Below, piece after piece: positions 26,580 to 40,237 of a stretch of DNA of 64,000 nucleotides; position 1 is the first letter of the stretch, and every line of letters begins with the position of its first letter. The notes under the pieces are model-generated. The model had not been told where the DNA came from. It ran no database searches and saw only the letters and a program-made list of their open reading frames with translations. Source of the stretch: Paramecium tetraurelia (lineage: Eukaryota; Ciliophora; Oligohymenophorea; Peniculida; Parameciidae); NCBI RefSeq assembly GCF_000165425.1, contig NW_001799433.1:13061-77060 (forward strand), in the 5' to 3' direction. A program made the position numbers and the translations under genes.

Positions 26580-29393
26580 TCAACTACAAAGTGAAATAAT
26601 CTTACTTAAGCCTTCTTCAAAATTGGCAAACAATTCAATATAGGTCCCATCCCTCGCTTCATCCGTCAAACGATAAAAATTGTTCCTTTGATTCATATAC
26701 TTCTTTTCTTGAGAACTACACAATATAAAATGCCAAAATCCATCCCTCAATTTCTCCAACAATTCAACTAATTTATCATTTTGTTCAGCATAATTTTCCC
26801 CAAAAGTCATTACAATTAAATAGTTAGTGTACTTTCTAGGAAGATCTTGATTCAAAGATTCCAAAATTCCTTAATACAATTTTCTTTAATTTTATGTCTA
26901 TCTCCCGCTTAAATAATCAAAAAATCCATCCTCCATATAATTTTTACCCATAGTTTCTAGGATACTAATTTTTGATTAAGATTCAATTAATACATGCGTA
27001 TATTCATCAAAAGTTGATACTTATATTAAATCATCATCATTCATATTTTAAAATATCTAATTATAAAAATAACTAATACTTATTTAATAGTTTCTACAAC
27101 TTCTAGTTAGTTCTCAGCCATTCTTTGTGTTGAATCAATTAGAAATACAAACTATCTTTTTTAATTCTGAAAGAAGTATTGAAGTTATTTTAAGGTTTAA
27201 CTATCAGATCTAAATTTATCCTATTTTGCAAGCATTGATGATAACATCTTAATTGTTTTGACTCTTAATTTTGCTTTATAAACATTTCCGTAATCTAGAG
27301 CCAGCATTAATTATTAGATAGCCGGTTGTAATTAACCACTAGACATATAAATTAATCCTCTATAAAAATAGATTTTCTACTGAACAACTTACAATAGCTT
27401 TTTGTCTTAATTAAAAGTTTTATTTTAGTATGAAGCATTTTTACTTAAAGTGTAATTTTGTTGCAAAATTAACTAAGCTTAATCAATGCATTATTCAGCT
27501 TCCTTTATTTTTCTAAGATTGAAGAGTAGTTTGCATTTTTTAAAGAATAACTTAATTTGTAAAGTGAACTTAATCTCTAAGGTGTCTGCAAAATCCATGA
27601 TATTTGAAAATAATGTCTTTGCTTAGTTAAAGGCATTTCTGTCTCGACTCTTATTTCTAATTAATAATTTTGATAATAGATCTAATAATTAATTAAGAGA
27701 TTGAAATAATTTGTAGTTTATTCTCATGATCTCCTCTGATTTAATTAGCTAAATGTCTTTCTTTTACTGTTCTAGTATAGAAATGAGTTGTTTATTGTAT
27801 GTGATTGCAGTCTCATAGTCCTTCTATCTACTGAGTTCTGTTACCAATTTCATCAAAATTAACTCCAAACATTCAATAGAGTTTCGCTTCTCAAAAATGT
27901 GTAATCCTTGTTCTAATTTCTATAAATCATGAACCTTTTTATTTAATTAATTTAAGAATTCAATCAGCCAGCAAAACTCATCAAAAATTTAAAGCAATTC
28001 ATTCAATTCAGTCAAATTACTTTTTTGGCTTTCTTTAAATGCATTTAAATCTTTGTGCATTGTATCATAATCTAATTCAAAAAACATTTACATCATCAGA
28101 GATACTTAATTCAATGTTATACTTATTTGATCAAATTCATTTTGAGTTATTATATTGACTAAAATGGGAGTCAACAACAAAAATAGAATAAAAAATTAAA
28201 AGAACAGAAAGAAATCAAAATAATCTTCCTATTTAGTTTCCACTAGATTTGTGTATAATTAATCATTGAAGGTGGCAAGCAATTACCATCTATTAAAATT
28301 TTATTGGAGAGCAATGAGTTTATCTTATTCCTCTTTGGTTTAATTTAATAGGTCCTCCTTATATTCTGAAGAGAACTCATCATTCTAACACATATCTAAA
28401 TATAATTACTATGTCATAAGTCCCAATTTTAATTGCTTAATAAAAATAGACCTTCATGTCTACCATAGACAAACTTATAATTGGATTCGATGACTCATAA
28501 TTACGAGTTAAAGTATGAATTTGATTGACCCAATAAGTTTTTTCTATACTCTCTAAAAACTCAACAATGTCTTAATTATTCTAATCATTTAAATCCATAT
28601 TACTTAATTCAGTAACAGGACTGCATTTCAAATCAACAGTAAGACAGTCATCGCTTACATCAGAAATTACTGAATTATTTATAGTAAACAGAGCTGTGTA
28701 TAAAATGCCTTCCTAATACTTATACTCTGCTAAATCCAAAATAAAACACTAATATAATGAATCACTAACTAATTGTCCACATATCTATGTCAATTGAATA
28801 TTGAATGGAAACAAACTATAAAATACAGCTTGATCTTTCATTTAACTTTTCATATATTAAAAAAGGTTGAAACTGCCCTTTGAGTTCTCAGAGATTTCCA
28901 ATAATTAACAGAATTTTGGATGATTTGTGCAGTTCGGAGTTGATTTAAAATCGTACTAATCTAAAGTTGTGTTCTAAGCACATAGACTCCCTGAAGATAA
29001 TTATATTACGAAATAAGGGAGGTTTGGAATATATATTTTGGTTATTTCTTCAATCTATGCGATTTAAGACATTTCTGAAGCTGTAAAAGCACCTATAGTT
29101 GTTTATAAAGTAGAATTTTGTTAGGATATCTCCTGTTGATTAATTGTCAACTTAGAAATATTGAATAAAAATCCAATTGAGGAAATAGTTTGTTGCAAAT
29201 CAATACCTGTCAATGTTATATTAGCCTTCATTATTTCAATAATAGTTTCATTATTGCTTGATATCTGAGCTAAGGATAAAATAAGTATTTCTACAATTAA
29301 TCCAATACATAACTAGAATGAATAATACGCTTAGACTTATGGTGGTTTCAATCAAATCAGCAAAGAATAGGGTTTATGTGACAATTAGTTTAA
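26580..29393 (-). CDS. Membrane protein with extracellular sensor-like region, helical repeats and C-terminal VWA domain
   Basis: About 900 residues. A first hydrophobic helix (CIGLIVEILILSLAQI) precedes a ~250-residue Cys-containing region with N-glycosylation-like sites, probably outside the cell; a second helix (FFILFLLLTPILVNII, near 28150-28200) follows. The cytoplasmic part is helical and TPR-like (about 27230-28100). It ends in a von Willebrand factor A domain: VFLIDSTQRMAENQ, then DDDLIQVSTFDEYTHVL and a Rossmann-type strand (TNYLIVMTFGENY). The metal-site motif is DSTQR rather than DxSxS, so metal binding may be lost. Introns: 28385-28409 (25 nt) and 27057-27079 (23 nt); the second joins the two halves of the VWA domain, so 26580-27044 is not a separate gene. 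The N-terminal exon is uncertain: a TGA lies before the first helix and the start near 29393 is provisional. Confidence 0.7.
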
Positions 29394-29941
29394 AATGATG
29401 TTAAATGTTTGTCATTTTTAATAAAAATGTAAAAATTTATGGTTTTGTTCATAAGTAATGAATAATCAAAAAAAAATATAAATATGTGTTTAAAAAGAGG
29501 TTGAATCATTATATCATACTTATGTCTCTAATAAAATCATATTTATTAATAGCTTATACCTTATATATGTAATTGCCAATCTTAGATTTAATAAATTATT
29601 TATATGAAAAAAAATTGGGTAATTTATCCCATAATAATTTAAATTTATCCAGGTATTTAGATTAGCTGGTAAAGTATTTTATAAATATTCATAAAATTGA
29701 CAGTCTAAAATGAGACAATATTATCTATTTAAGCTTTTTTTGATGAATGAATTACAAAAATATCATATTCTTAAAATTAGATTGTTATTACAAATGGTTG
29801 CAAAAGATGTTGCAAATTTAATAGCAATAAAATTTAAAGAAATCAAATTATTTCAATTGATTCTTTATGAAGATTCAAATATCTTTGTTGATTATGTTAA
29901 TGAAGTATTAAATATTTAGTTATTATTAATACATACATATA
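29394..29941. other. Intergenic, with a weak + strand ORF
   Basis: A + strand frame from ATG 29710 encodes a lysine- and leucine-rich peptide that, with TAA/TAG as sense, runs on into the antisense of the five-ubiquitin-like gene. This makes a genuine gene unlikely. Otherwise AT-rich with no recognisable element. Confidence 0.35.
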
Positions 29942-31228
29942 TCAAAAATCTTCATCATATTCCATGCTTATAAAGTCATAATTCTGGATATTGTAGTATG
30001 CCAAATCTTTATTATCTTTTAATAACCTTCCATGGTAAAATAAATGAATAGCATTTGGAAATAGTAGAGATTAAGATTCACATATCTTATTTTTAAGTGC
30101 ATAGATCTTATCATTTAGAGTTATATTGACGACAAAATCATCAAAATCATCAACTATTACAATTTCATATGGTTATTTTAAGTTATTAAATAAAAATAAT
30201 TTACTGTCTTCTTCAATTTTGTATTTAATTATTCTCACATCATTTTCTAACTCTATTCCTTTATAAAACAAGTGTTGTTTAAAAACTGGATATTCTAATT
30301 ACGATTAAATTTCCTTCTTGATGTCTATTATAGTTTCATATTATTCTTTTTCCATTTCCAATTTAATATTGTTGATATTAATTGAAAATTTTATGTATTA
30401 TTTTTCAACGAGTTCTAAATTTGAAAAATCAGCAATGTTGTAAAACTATAACTCTTTTTCATCTTTTAAGATTTAATCCCTGTACAATAAGTGAAAATCA
30501 CCTAAACCAGTATATTTGGATTGCAATTTTTTCTTAAACTCTTTAATTGTCATTTTTGCTTCTAAATTTCTCATAAATCTTCTATTTTTTGATGCTTGAT
30601 TGATATAAATAAAGTTTTTCAACTTCAATAGAATAACAGAATGCTTTTGAATTTTATAATCATGTAATTTAAAATCATCTTTTAATAGCCTATTCTTGAA
30701 AATTAGTAGTTATGAATGAAATGGATATTCATATTCTTGTAATAACTTAAATTTTATGTCTCTAACACATTCATTTAGATTAATATCAATAAAATGTCTT
30801 TAGTTATTGTATACTACAATAATACTATTGCTAGAACTTATTTTCAGATGCAAAGTTGAATTTTTCTTTATTGTCTTACTATTAATTTTATCCAATATTT
30901 TAGGACCCAAATATAATTTCTGCCTCTTAGGGGGTATGCCTTCTTTTTGTTAAATATAGTCTGTTATCTATTCTAAATAATCAACATTATTGTTAACGCC
31001 CAAAGAGAGAATTCTGCCATTCGGTGTTTATACAAAAACTTAGATTGAACTATCTTCATCACAACTAGGATTCACATTATGAAATATGCCTCCTTAGTGC
31101 AAAAATGTCATTTCATCTTTTTAATGATCTTCCTTTTCATAGAGATTTGCTTGATTTTCACTTTAAGTTAAATTGTGATCTTCCATTGTTTCTTTTGCAA
31201 ATAAATTATTCTTCTATTCTGATTGCAT
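29942..31228 (-). CDS. Protein of five tandem divergent ubiquitin-like domains
   Basis: An intronless 428-residue frame. After a ~60-residue acidic, Gln-rich leader, five ubiquitin-like units follow at about residues 61-131, 135-204, 205-276, 277-348 and 354-425. Each shows the beta-grasp pattern: a first strand pair, a helix with a Lys/Ile pattern (KFKLLQEYEYPF; ALKNKICESQSLLFP), the strand xLLxFKNRLLKDD or HLFYHGRLLKDNKDL, then a short YNIQ-type turn as in ubiquitin (DLAYYNIQNYDF). Lysines are frequent, but no unit ends in Gly-Gly and the protein ends in an acidic YDEDF. It is therefore not a processed polyubiquitin precursor; an adaptor or scaffold that mimics a ubiquitin chain is possible. 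The units share little sequence, so the array is old. I know of no named family with this layout. Confidence 0.82.
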
Positions 31229-31307
31229 CTGAAATACATTAATAGAATTATAGTTTGCAGATAATTACATGAATTTGTACAATTTTAATATTTATTAATA
31301 AATCTCA

Positions 31308-32285
31308 TCATAATCCTATGTCATCCTTAAAATTCCAAATATTCAATAGATACAAAATCCTGACTAATAGAAAATCCCTGGCCATTTGGATTGAGGCTTC
31401 TACGACATTTAGATGGGACCCTTCAACATCTTCCCATTTCACAGGCACCTCTGAGACTGGCACTTTGTATTTTTATGCAATCATAAATAATTCTACATCG
31501 AATGCCCATCTCTCCAAATGAAGTACTCTAAACAATATTGCTGAAGTGTTTTTTGTAAACAACTTAAACCCACATTGAGTGTCCTTCAATCTAACACCAC
31601 ATATGGTATTAATGATGAAATTAGAACAATGCATCAAGAAATTTCTATACCATTTCCTTTGAACAACTACATCTTTCACTAAATGATTTCTTGAACCTGC
31701 CACCAATCCTAATCCATTTTATGTAATTTTTATTAACTAAAATCTTTGTATTACTTATGTACCTCTTTTGACAATTTCTCATATTCATTCAAATCTGTAG
31801 CTAGATCTGCATCCATCATTAACTAAATTTCACCTGCAGCTGCTAACATTCCCAGTCTTACTGCTCCTCCTTTTCCTCTATTTCTATTGTACGTAATTAT
31901 CTTAAAGTTTTTATTATTCATTGAATACTTCTTGGCTACTTCCAATGTCTTATCTTTTGATGCATCATTGATGATTATTATTTCGTATTTATAATTATTA
32001 AAGTGCTAATCAATTGTTATTCATATATACTTTGAATGTTGCTTCTAATGTTCTTCCCAATCTATTTTCCTCATTGTATGATGGAATAATTATGCTTAAT
32101 TGAACTTCAGATGTATTTTTATATGAGGAATACTTGTATTCTTTTCCATCACAAATTATCACTATACTATCGTCCTTTTTCACTGTTTTTTGTTGATTTT
32201 TCCAATTAGTATAAGGAGTGAACAGCCAATTTATTCCCATTAACAACCCAAGAAAAATAAGCAATAGAAATATTTCTAATAACAT
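31308..32285 (-). CDS. ALG5: Dolichyl-phosphate beta-glucosyltransferase (ALG5)
   Basis: A 308-residue GT2 enzyme of the ER membrane that makes dolichyl-phosphate-glucose, the glucose donor for lipid-linked oligosaccharides in N-glycosylation. It has an N-terminal membrane anchor (MLLEIFLLLIFLGLLMGI), the donor-binding start LSIIIPSYNEENRLGRTLEA, IIIINDASKDKT, RGKGGAVRLGMLAA, a metal-site MMDADLATD, LVAGSRNHLV, the family motif DTQCGFKLF and the end WAFDVELF...VPVSEVPVKW. Two introns: 32006-32030 (25 nt) and 31737-31762 (26 nt). Start MLLEIF at 32285 begins the membrane anchor. All key residues appear intact. Confidence 0.94.
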
Positions 32286-32489
32286 TATTTATTTATTTAT
32301 TGTGTTGTTGAAAATAAAATGTAAATTATCAATTTCCATATAAAATTACGTGTCTACCTATTACAAGTCTATCTAGATTTGAACACCCCTGCTAAAAGTC
32401 ATAAAACTACCAATAACAAAAACAAAGCAACAGGAGAGTTGTACTAAATATCTATATTATTTAAATCTTATGGAGAAAATGTTGAATAT

Positions 32490-33291
32490 TCAGCATTTAT
32501 AAAATAGATCATCTTTACAAATGACAAGTTTATCTTCAATTAGTTTATTTAGGTGAGCCTAGAGGGTAATCTTAACAACTTTCCGCATGTAACCATCATT
32601 ACTATCTGGATACACAATGTTTTTGATTTCCTCAATTGACTATCCATTAATCACTTAGTAGATCTATTATTCTCTATTCTTTCGGTGTTGAATTTGATTC
32701 TAGATTGCTTCTTAAGCTCCTTCAATTATAGTGTATCCATGACCTGGATAGATAGCCTTTCTTAGAGATTAGGGATAATAAATACATATTCATGTTTTAT
32801 ATTTTTTCCATACTTTACAAATACTATTTCACATTTTCCATGTAACAAGAAGAGCCTCCCAAAAGGCAATCTCCTGAAAACCATTCTTAGTTAGAGGTCA
32901 TGAAACCAAAATGGTCAACACAGTGTCCTGGTAACGATATGGCTGTGATTGTGCAATTTTCAACTTAGAAAATTTATCCATCCTAAAGTGGTTTAAATGG
33001 ATAGAGCTTATCACTCTCCAAATTGTGATCTAAATTTTTATATACTTGAGAATTTGGAAATAATTCAAGCACCTATGAGATTCCTCCGATGTGATCATGA
33101 TGATGGTGAGTTATAAGAACAATTGTAATTTCACATTATTCATTATCAACAATTTATTTTAAATGCATTTTGTATTCTTCCTTTCCTTCGCCTGTGTCTA
33201 TTAAGATTCTTGCTTTTCCAGTTCCCATTAAGTAGGTGTTTGTTCCTTTTAAAGTGAATTACCCTGGATTATAGCCTGGAATTAATATCAT
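32490..33291 (-). CDS. LACTB2-type metallo-beta-lactamase-fold hydrolase
   Basis: A 258-residue member of the metallo-beta-lactamase superfamily, closest to LACTB2 (a single-strand endoribonuclease in animal mitochondria). It opens with YNPGQFTLKGTNTYLMGTG, then the zinc motif ITHHHHDHIGG, LPGHCVDHFGF, WFSGDCLLGG and a later YPGHGYTI, which supply the zinc ligands, and ends in a helical winged region (LQAHLNKLIEDKLVICKD). One 25-nt intron at 32761-32785. It is read divergently from the coiled-coil gene with only 11 bp between the start codons. Animal homologues carry some extra N-terminal residues; none are visible here, so the true start could lie elsewhere. Confidence 0.88.
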
Positions 33292-33302
33292 AAATAAAAA
33301 TA

Positions 33303-35172
33303 ATGACAGACACTATTATTGGAGGTGGGGTTAGTGAATTTGTGGCCAATCGCCAATACGCGAAGATCCAATATTTGCAAGAGGAGAACAAACAATTGCT
33401 AGAGTAATTGAAGGACATGGAGAAGGCATTAATATTGAATAAAGAAGTTCTTCGCTTGTCACTTGAACAAAAGTACAAATACACTATTAACAAACAAGCC
33501 TAAACAATTCCAATAACTCAACAAATTGTAGTGAGTAGAATTAAACTCTTCATTTGCAAATGAAATTGCATGAAGAAAATGAAATGCTCAGAAACTAAAT
33601 TGTTAAATTGACAGAGGAAAGAAACTTAGCATAAAACAAAGTAACTGGCTTAATTATATTAATGAAAGGTTTTGTTGTAATCTCAAATATCCGAAGAAAA
33701 CTAAGCGTTTTTGAAGGATTTAATTGTTGAATTGGAAGAGAAAGTAGGGGAAATGCGAAGATGCATCTAAGATAAAGAATACACGATTCAAGACATTGAG
33801 AAAAGCAGAGGTTTAATTGACAATGGATAGATGGTAAAGATCAGGGAGATCGTAACACCACACGAATAAACCTTGAGGTTGACCGAGGAATTAGAATCTA
33901 CCAGATAGCTTTTAAATAAGGTATCTCAAGGATCCCAGAAACTACAGGAACAGAACAGAATGCTAAAAGACCAAAATTAAGTAAGTTTAAATTATATTTC
34001 ACTATTAGAATTTCCTACGAGAGTAAATCAAATACCATCTGATACTAAGGAGTCCTTTGGCATATTATAAGATGAAAAGTAAGAAAATTCCCATAATAAT
34101 AAGGCTACGTTTATAATGATGATCTAGGTCATTCAGTTGATAATCTAGAAATTCATAATGAAAATTATTCGAATTAAGTCTTTAATACAGGTCAAAATGA
34201 TCCTGCCCCATAAAGAGATGGGTAATACTAATAACAATAACAAAATAATATGAAATATTTGACTAATAATGAGAGGTACTTAAATAGAATAAATAATTTA
34301 GGGCAATTTATTAAGAGAAATTATAAAAAACGGAGTCTTTATTGAAAGGATACAAGGAGTTGTTTGAAAAGGAAAAGAATAAGGTAGGGTTGTTAGTTTA
34401 AATAAAAGATGATTAAGAAAGAAAGATCGAAGAATGTTATAGTTATAATGAAGTGATACTCTAGGCACTTAAAAACAAAGATCAAAAAATAGAATAATTA
34501 TAGACTGAAATGCAATATTATAAGACCTAATTTGGAAATTACATGTACTTTCTCAAAAATAAAAGAAAAGTTAATCTAGATTTATCATTGTAATTGAAAG
34601 AACCAATAAACAATGTACAACCTTCTCCACCTCCTATATCAAATAATAAAATACTAATTAATTTTGATGAGGAATTTGAATAACCTGAAAAGCATATCAG
34701 TGTTTTAGATCCTGTTGATGATGATCCTTCACCTGACAATAGAAAAAATATTGACTTAGATGGTTAGATGAAACAACAAAATAAGATGAGCAATATTCAA
34801 GAGCCTAATTACTCTGAAATGAATTAATAGGAATGCAAATAGTTTCTTTAGAATACTGCCATCGAACTTTTTGTGCAGTACAATTTGAAGATGAACAATT
34901 TGAAAAAAAAGTAATTAATGCATCCATCGATGTCTTTAAAGACTAAACCTATCTGGCATGCAAAGTCATTTAGTGACCCTCTAGATTACTTTACCTTACA
35001 ATATTACAACCTTTAAGTCTCGGGACAATATGAAATAAATCAAAGATGCAATCTGCCAAACTTTCAAACAATGAAGCAAGGTAAAGGACTTGAAAAACCA
35101 AAGTAAGTGTGGGATATTGATTTTAATGAACTGTCTATTATTTAAGGAGAGAAAAGTCAATTTTTTCAATGA
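33303..35172 (+). CDS. Hypothetical coiled-coil protein
   Basis: A predicted 578-residue protein with three coiled-coil blocks (QEENKQLLEQLKDMEKAL; LRLTEELESTRQLL; KIEECYSYNEVILQALKNKD) separated by Asn/Gln-rich linkers, and a more ordered C-terminus (KPIWHAKSFSDPLDYFTLQY). No family recognised; a centrosomal or axonemal structural role would be typical but is a guess. Five introns were needed: 33473-33498, 33641-33668, 33981-34008, 34079-34103 and 34276-34301; the third and fourth are the least certain. The joined length is a multiple of three with a TGA stop. Confidence 0.7.
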
Positions 35173-35222
35173 TTTAGGCTAATAAAAGTAATTGATATGT
35201 GATAAATAATTATTATTAAATA

Positions 35223-36625
35223 TCATTAAAGATGATTATTAAATAAGTCTTCTTCATCAACTTCATGCTCATCATCTACAAATGATTATTCGACAAAATA
35301 ATAAAATTTAAACTATTATTTACTTATCCAAGGATGTTTCAGCATTTATGAAGCTGTAGCTCTTTTATAAGGTATTACATTCAACATAGGTTATAAAAAA
35401 TCTGCAAATTAATTTGCTTCTTCTTTATTTATCTAGTATCTCTTTATTTTCAATATTCTTACTTCTAAACTAAGATTTATTCCAAAGTATAGTATTCACT
35501 CACCTTGAAGTGTCTCAACACTCCATTATGTGAAAAGTACTTTTTGCAATGTTTTCCAACACAAGTAAATTCAATAGGATAGGGACCTAAAACTTATTAG
35601 ATATAAGCTAAATGTGTTAATTCATCATCATTTTCAATTTCAAATAAACTGTCTCCAGTAATCAATTCAAATGCAATGCAAGCCAAACTCCAAATGTCAG
35701 CAGAAGTAGTATAGAACTACCCCATGATTACTTCTGGAGCTCTGTATTACAAAGTTTGGATCTTCTCATTTCTGTGATGATTTATCCAACAAGCCTTACT
35801 AAAGTCCACAATCTTTACTTAAAATATTCTACATTTATCTAAGTATTCTACCTCTTGTCCAAACCCACCATCCATTGCAATTTCTACTTTATGCATTATA
35901 GTTTTTTCTTCTCTTTCTGTCTCTTTCTTTTTTCCTTCTTCTTGTCCGATGAAGATTGCTTTTGGTAATGTTTGATATTGTCTTAGAATTGTTGTCGTTA
36001 AGTGATCTGTCCCTTATCGACCAACTCTTTGACTTGCTCATTGGTTAAGCAAACTCGAATGTTTTCCGGTTTCAAATCAGCATGAATGATCCCACATTCC
36101 CTATGCAAAAAGTCCAACGCTATGAGAATCTGCTTGATAATCGATTTGCATTGATCAAAATTCAATCCCCTATCTTCTGTCGAATGAGATATTCTTAATA
36201 GATTTACACCCAACATTTCAAACACCAAAACATAATGTTGTCCAAATGGACCTTTGTGTAAAAAGACATGCAATAATTTAACTATATTGATAAATTTTGA
36301 TTTTTTGTGAATAGTCTGAAGTATCTCAATTTCATTTAATGCCTATTTATTTTCTTAATAATACAGCCTCTTGAAATCTAGGAGCACTCCTTTGAAATTT
36401 AAGTGCAACAAAGTTATTTGTCTTAAAATCTTTGGCCAACCATATATTCGAAAGGTGACCAAATTCGAGCTTCTGAATAGCAACATATCTCCCATGAAAC
36501 ACTTCTCCAATAAATACAGGATGAAAACAACCAATTCCATAATTTCTACAGTCTTCCACATCCTCATCTTCATCAGAACAATCAGAAAATTGATCCTAGA
36601 AATTTAATCTCAATTCTTCCTACAT
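35223..36625 (-). CDS. SRPK-like protein kinase
   Basis: A 440-residue kinase matching SR-protein kinases, which phosphorylate Arg/Ser-rich splicing factors. An acidic start (QDQFSDCSDEDEDVEDC) leads to the SRPK signature GCFHPVFIGEVFHGRYVAIQ, a glycine-loop equivalent KLEFGHLSNIWLAKD, the ATP lysine (VALKF), the catalytic loop IIHADLKPEN (HAD in place of HRD), a split domain with a Lys/Arg-rich spacer (KKKEKRKRQKEKKK), VDFSKACW at the DFG position and YRAPEVIMG. The C-lobe ends RATASQMLKHPW. Three introns: one of 22 nt near 36350, one of 23 nt near 35835, and one of about 35 nt near 35475 that is longer and less certain. Tail acidic. Confidence 0.87.
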
Positions 36626-36753
36626 TATTATAATTTATGGTCAGAATTACAAAGGATTAATATGAAAATCGAATATCAATTATAATTTAATACATTCAAG
36701 TCTCCCTCAAGAGAATAACGTATCGATAAAATTAATCACCAAATACAAATTGA

Positions 36754-38264
36754 TCATTAACAATATAATTTTTCAATTGCTGTCTTAGGACTACCATAAT
36801 TCTGAAACTCTCGCAACTTAAAGGTTTCTTGAATTACCTTCCTACAATCGTAAGCAGGAAGCACATCAGAGAGCAGGAAATCATACAATAACTTTAATTC
36901 CTTATCGTCCTTGTTGTCATAATAAGGGATTATTGGAATTCCATTTTCAATATGATACCCAAAGCTGTATGCCGCATTATCTATCAACACAATGTCCTTC
37001 ATGTCTCTCCCTAACACTCTGAGATCTTTAATATGCACCCCATCATTAGTCACTATACAACTCTCTCGAAACAATTGGGCAGTCAAGATTTTCTTATGAT
37101 CCAGGAACTGAATCACTTGAGAAGCATAACATTGGTGGGAAGCTGTAAAGACTACGACTTCACAAACTTCTGACAATTGATTCAAGATCTATTTAGCCCA
37201 AGGCCTTATGTTGATTCCTGCCTAAACTGTGTCACCTGAAGGAAATGTGATTGGCAAATAAACCTCAGATTTCATTTTTTAATCCTCATTGCAATGGATG
37301 AGAGTTTCGTCAAGATCAAACACCACAGTTTTATGATCTAAATCGTATCAAAATACTACATTTGCTATTTTTCTACGGTAAATTTACCATCTTCCTTTGT
37401 ATAATACTTAAAATAGGCTCTGTTTAATTTAAGCAGAAACCTATGCTATTGTAAGTTTAGAAGGCATGGTCTCTATATAACTAACTGAGAGAATCGTAGG
37501 CTCCGTTGACAGCTTCTATCATGGAGCTCACATAGTAGATATTTTCTAAAATATATACTTAAGGTACTTCTTGAAAACGATAAAATTCTATTTTTTGGTG
37601 AAAGCGATTTCGCTTATCTAAATGGAGAGATACTGTTAATGTTCTTTGAGAGATTTGAAACCTTGTATTGAGTCACAAAGTCATCCAAACTCAGATGAAT
37701 ATTTAGAGTTTGTTTTTAATCAAGATTTTTTTTGCTATTGGTCTAAGGTCTATCAATCGATGTCCCTTTTTCCGTTTTGAGTTTTTGTGCAAGTTTATTC
37801 TGATCTAGAGACAATATATTATATTTTCTATCGGTCTTGGATTTATTCAATAAGCCGAAGGAATTATCCCTTGTCAAACTATTGTTGGCCTTATTATAGC
37901 TTTGCTGTATGGTTTTGCTGATTTTTTGAGATGGTTAAGCCTTGTTCTAATCCTTTGATTTGGCAAAAAAGTAATACTTTTATAGCTACAATTGGCATAC
38001 CTAATGTGGATGAACAGGTTTGGGCGTATTAGTTCTAAGATTTGCATTGATAAATGGATCCTTCTTAGTTACCTATTTAGAGACGGAAGATTTCTTATTT
38101 TTTATAAGGGTGCTCAAGCTTTAAGTTTGGTATAATTTATTTAGAGTGCTTTTTTAAATGTCTACTGGAGGAACAGTATGTTGTTCGTATTGCTTGGCGA
38201 GTTTAAGTTTTAAACTAGAATTGTCCAAGTGAGATGGCGATGTTTTATTAATATTAGAATACAT
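36754..38264 (-). CDS. NIF/SCP-type protein phosphatase (FCP1-like domain)
   Basis: About 488 residues. The C-terminal ~210 residues form a haloacid-dehalogenase phosphatase of the SCP/Dullard type: TVVFDLDETLIHCNED (DxDxT nucleophile), NIRPWAKQILNQL, VVVFTASHQCYASQV, LFRESC, KDLRVLGRDMKDIVLIDN and NGIPI. Such enzymes dephosphorylate Ser/Thr on substrates including the RNA polymerase II tail and lipin. The N-terminal ~270 residues are basic, Lys/Gln/Ser-rich and probably disordered. Two introns of 22 nt are clear, near 37540 and at about 37340-37361; a further 24-nt intron is possible near 37995. Frame continuous, TGA stop. Confidence 0.88.
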
Positions 38265-38328
38265 TAATATCTAATATATAAGAGCGGAAACAAAATATTG
38301 TAATTGTTATAATGTATATATTATTTTT

Positions 38329-39912
<1,584 letters not shown>

Positions 39913-40237
39913 TTTATTTATTTAAATAATTTTTAGATATTCTCATAAAGGATATTTAAAATTTAAATAAGCAATTTATCAATTAATTGCATGATGTCTC
40001 ACTCGTTTCTTCCACTCACTCCTCTCCTCCCTTCCTCCATCCCCATATTTTCCAATAATTTATCTATTAACCTTTTTGATTTATCACATCCCCCCTTATT
40101 CCAATTTAATTGTCTCTTTCAATTAGCAATATTAAATCTATACTTATATAATCGAAATTTAATTGCCTCCCCCCCTCCACAAACAACTATATATAATTAT
40201 CTTTTTAGATAATAAATATATATTCATTATTCATATC
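39913..40237. other. Intergenic with polypyrimidine tract and C-runs
   Basis: Upstream of ATP5B and downstream of the small gene at 40238. In an otherwise AT-rich genome it holds a ~48-base nearly pure pyrimidine stretch (about 39997-40044, + strand) and runs of 6 C (40090-40095) and 7 C (40169-40175). The ORF-like reading on the + strand (from 39991) is a product of this composition and is not called. Confidence 0.5.

Noticed and set aside
26580-27044. A stand-alone 154-residue gene
   Set aside because: A 23-nt GTA...TAG intron upstream joins it in frame to VFLIDSTQRM; together they make one VWA domain.
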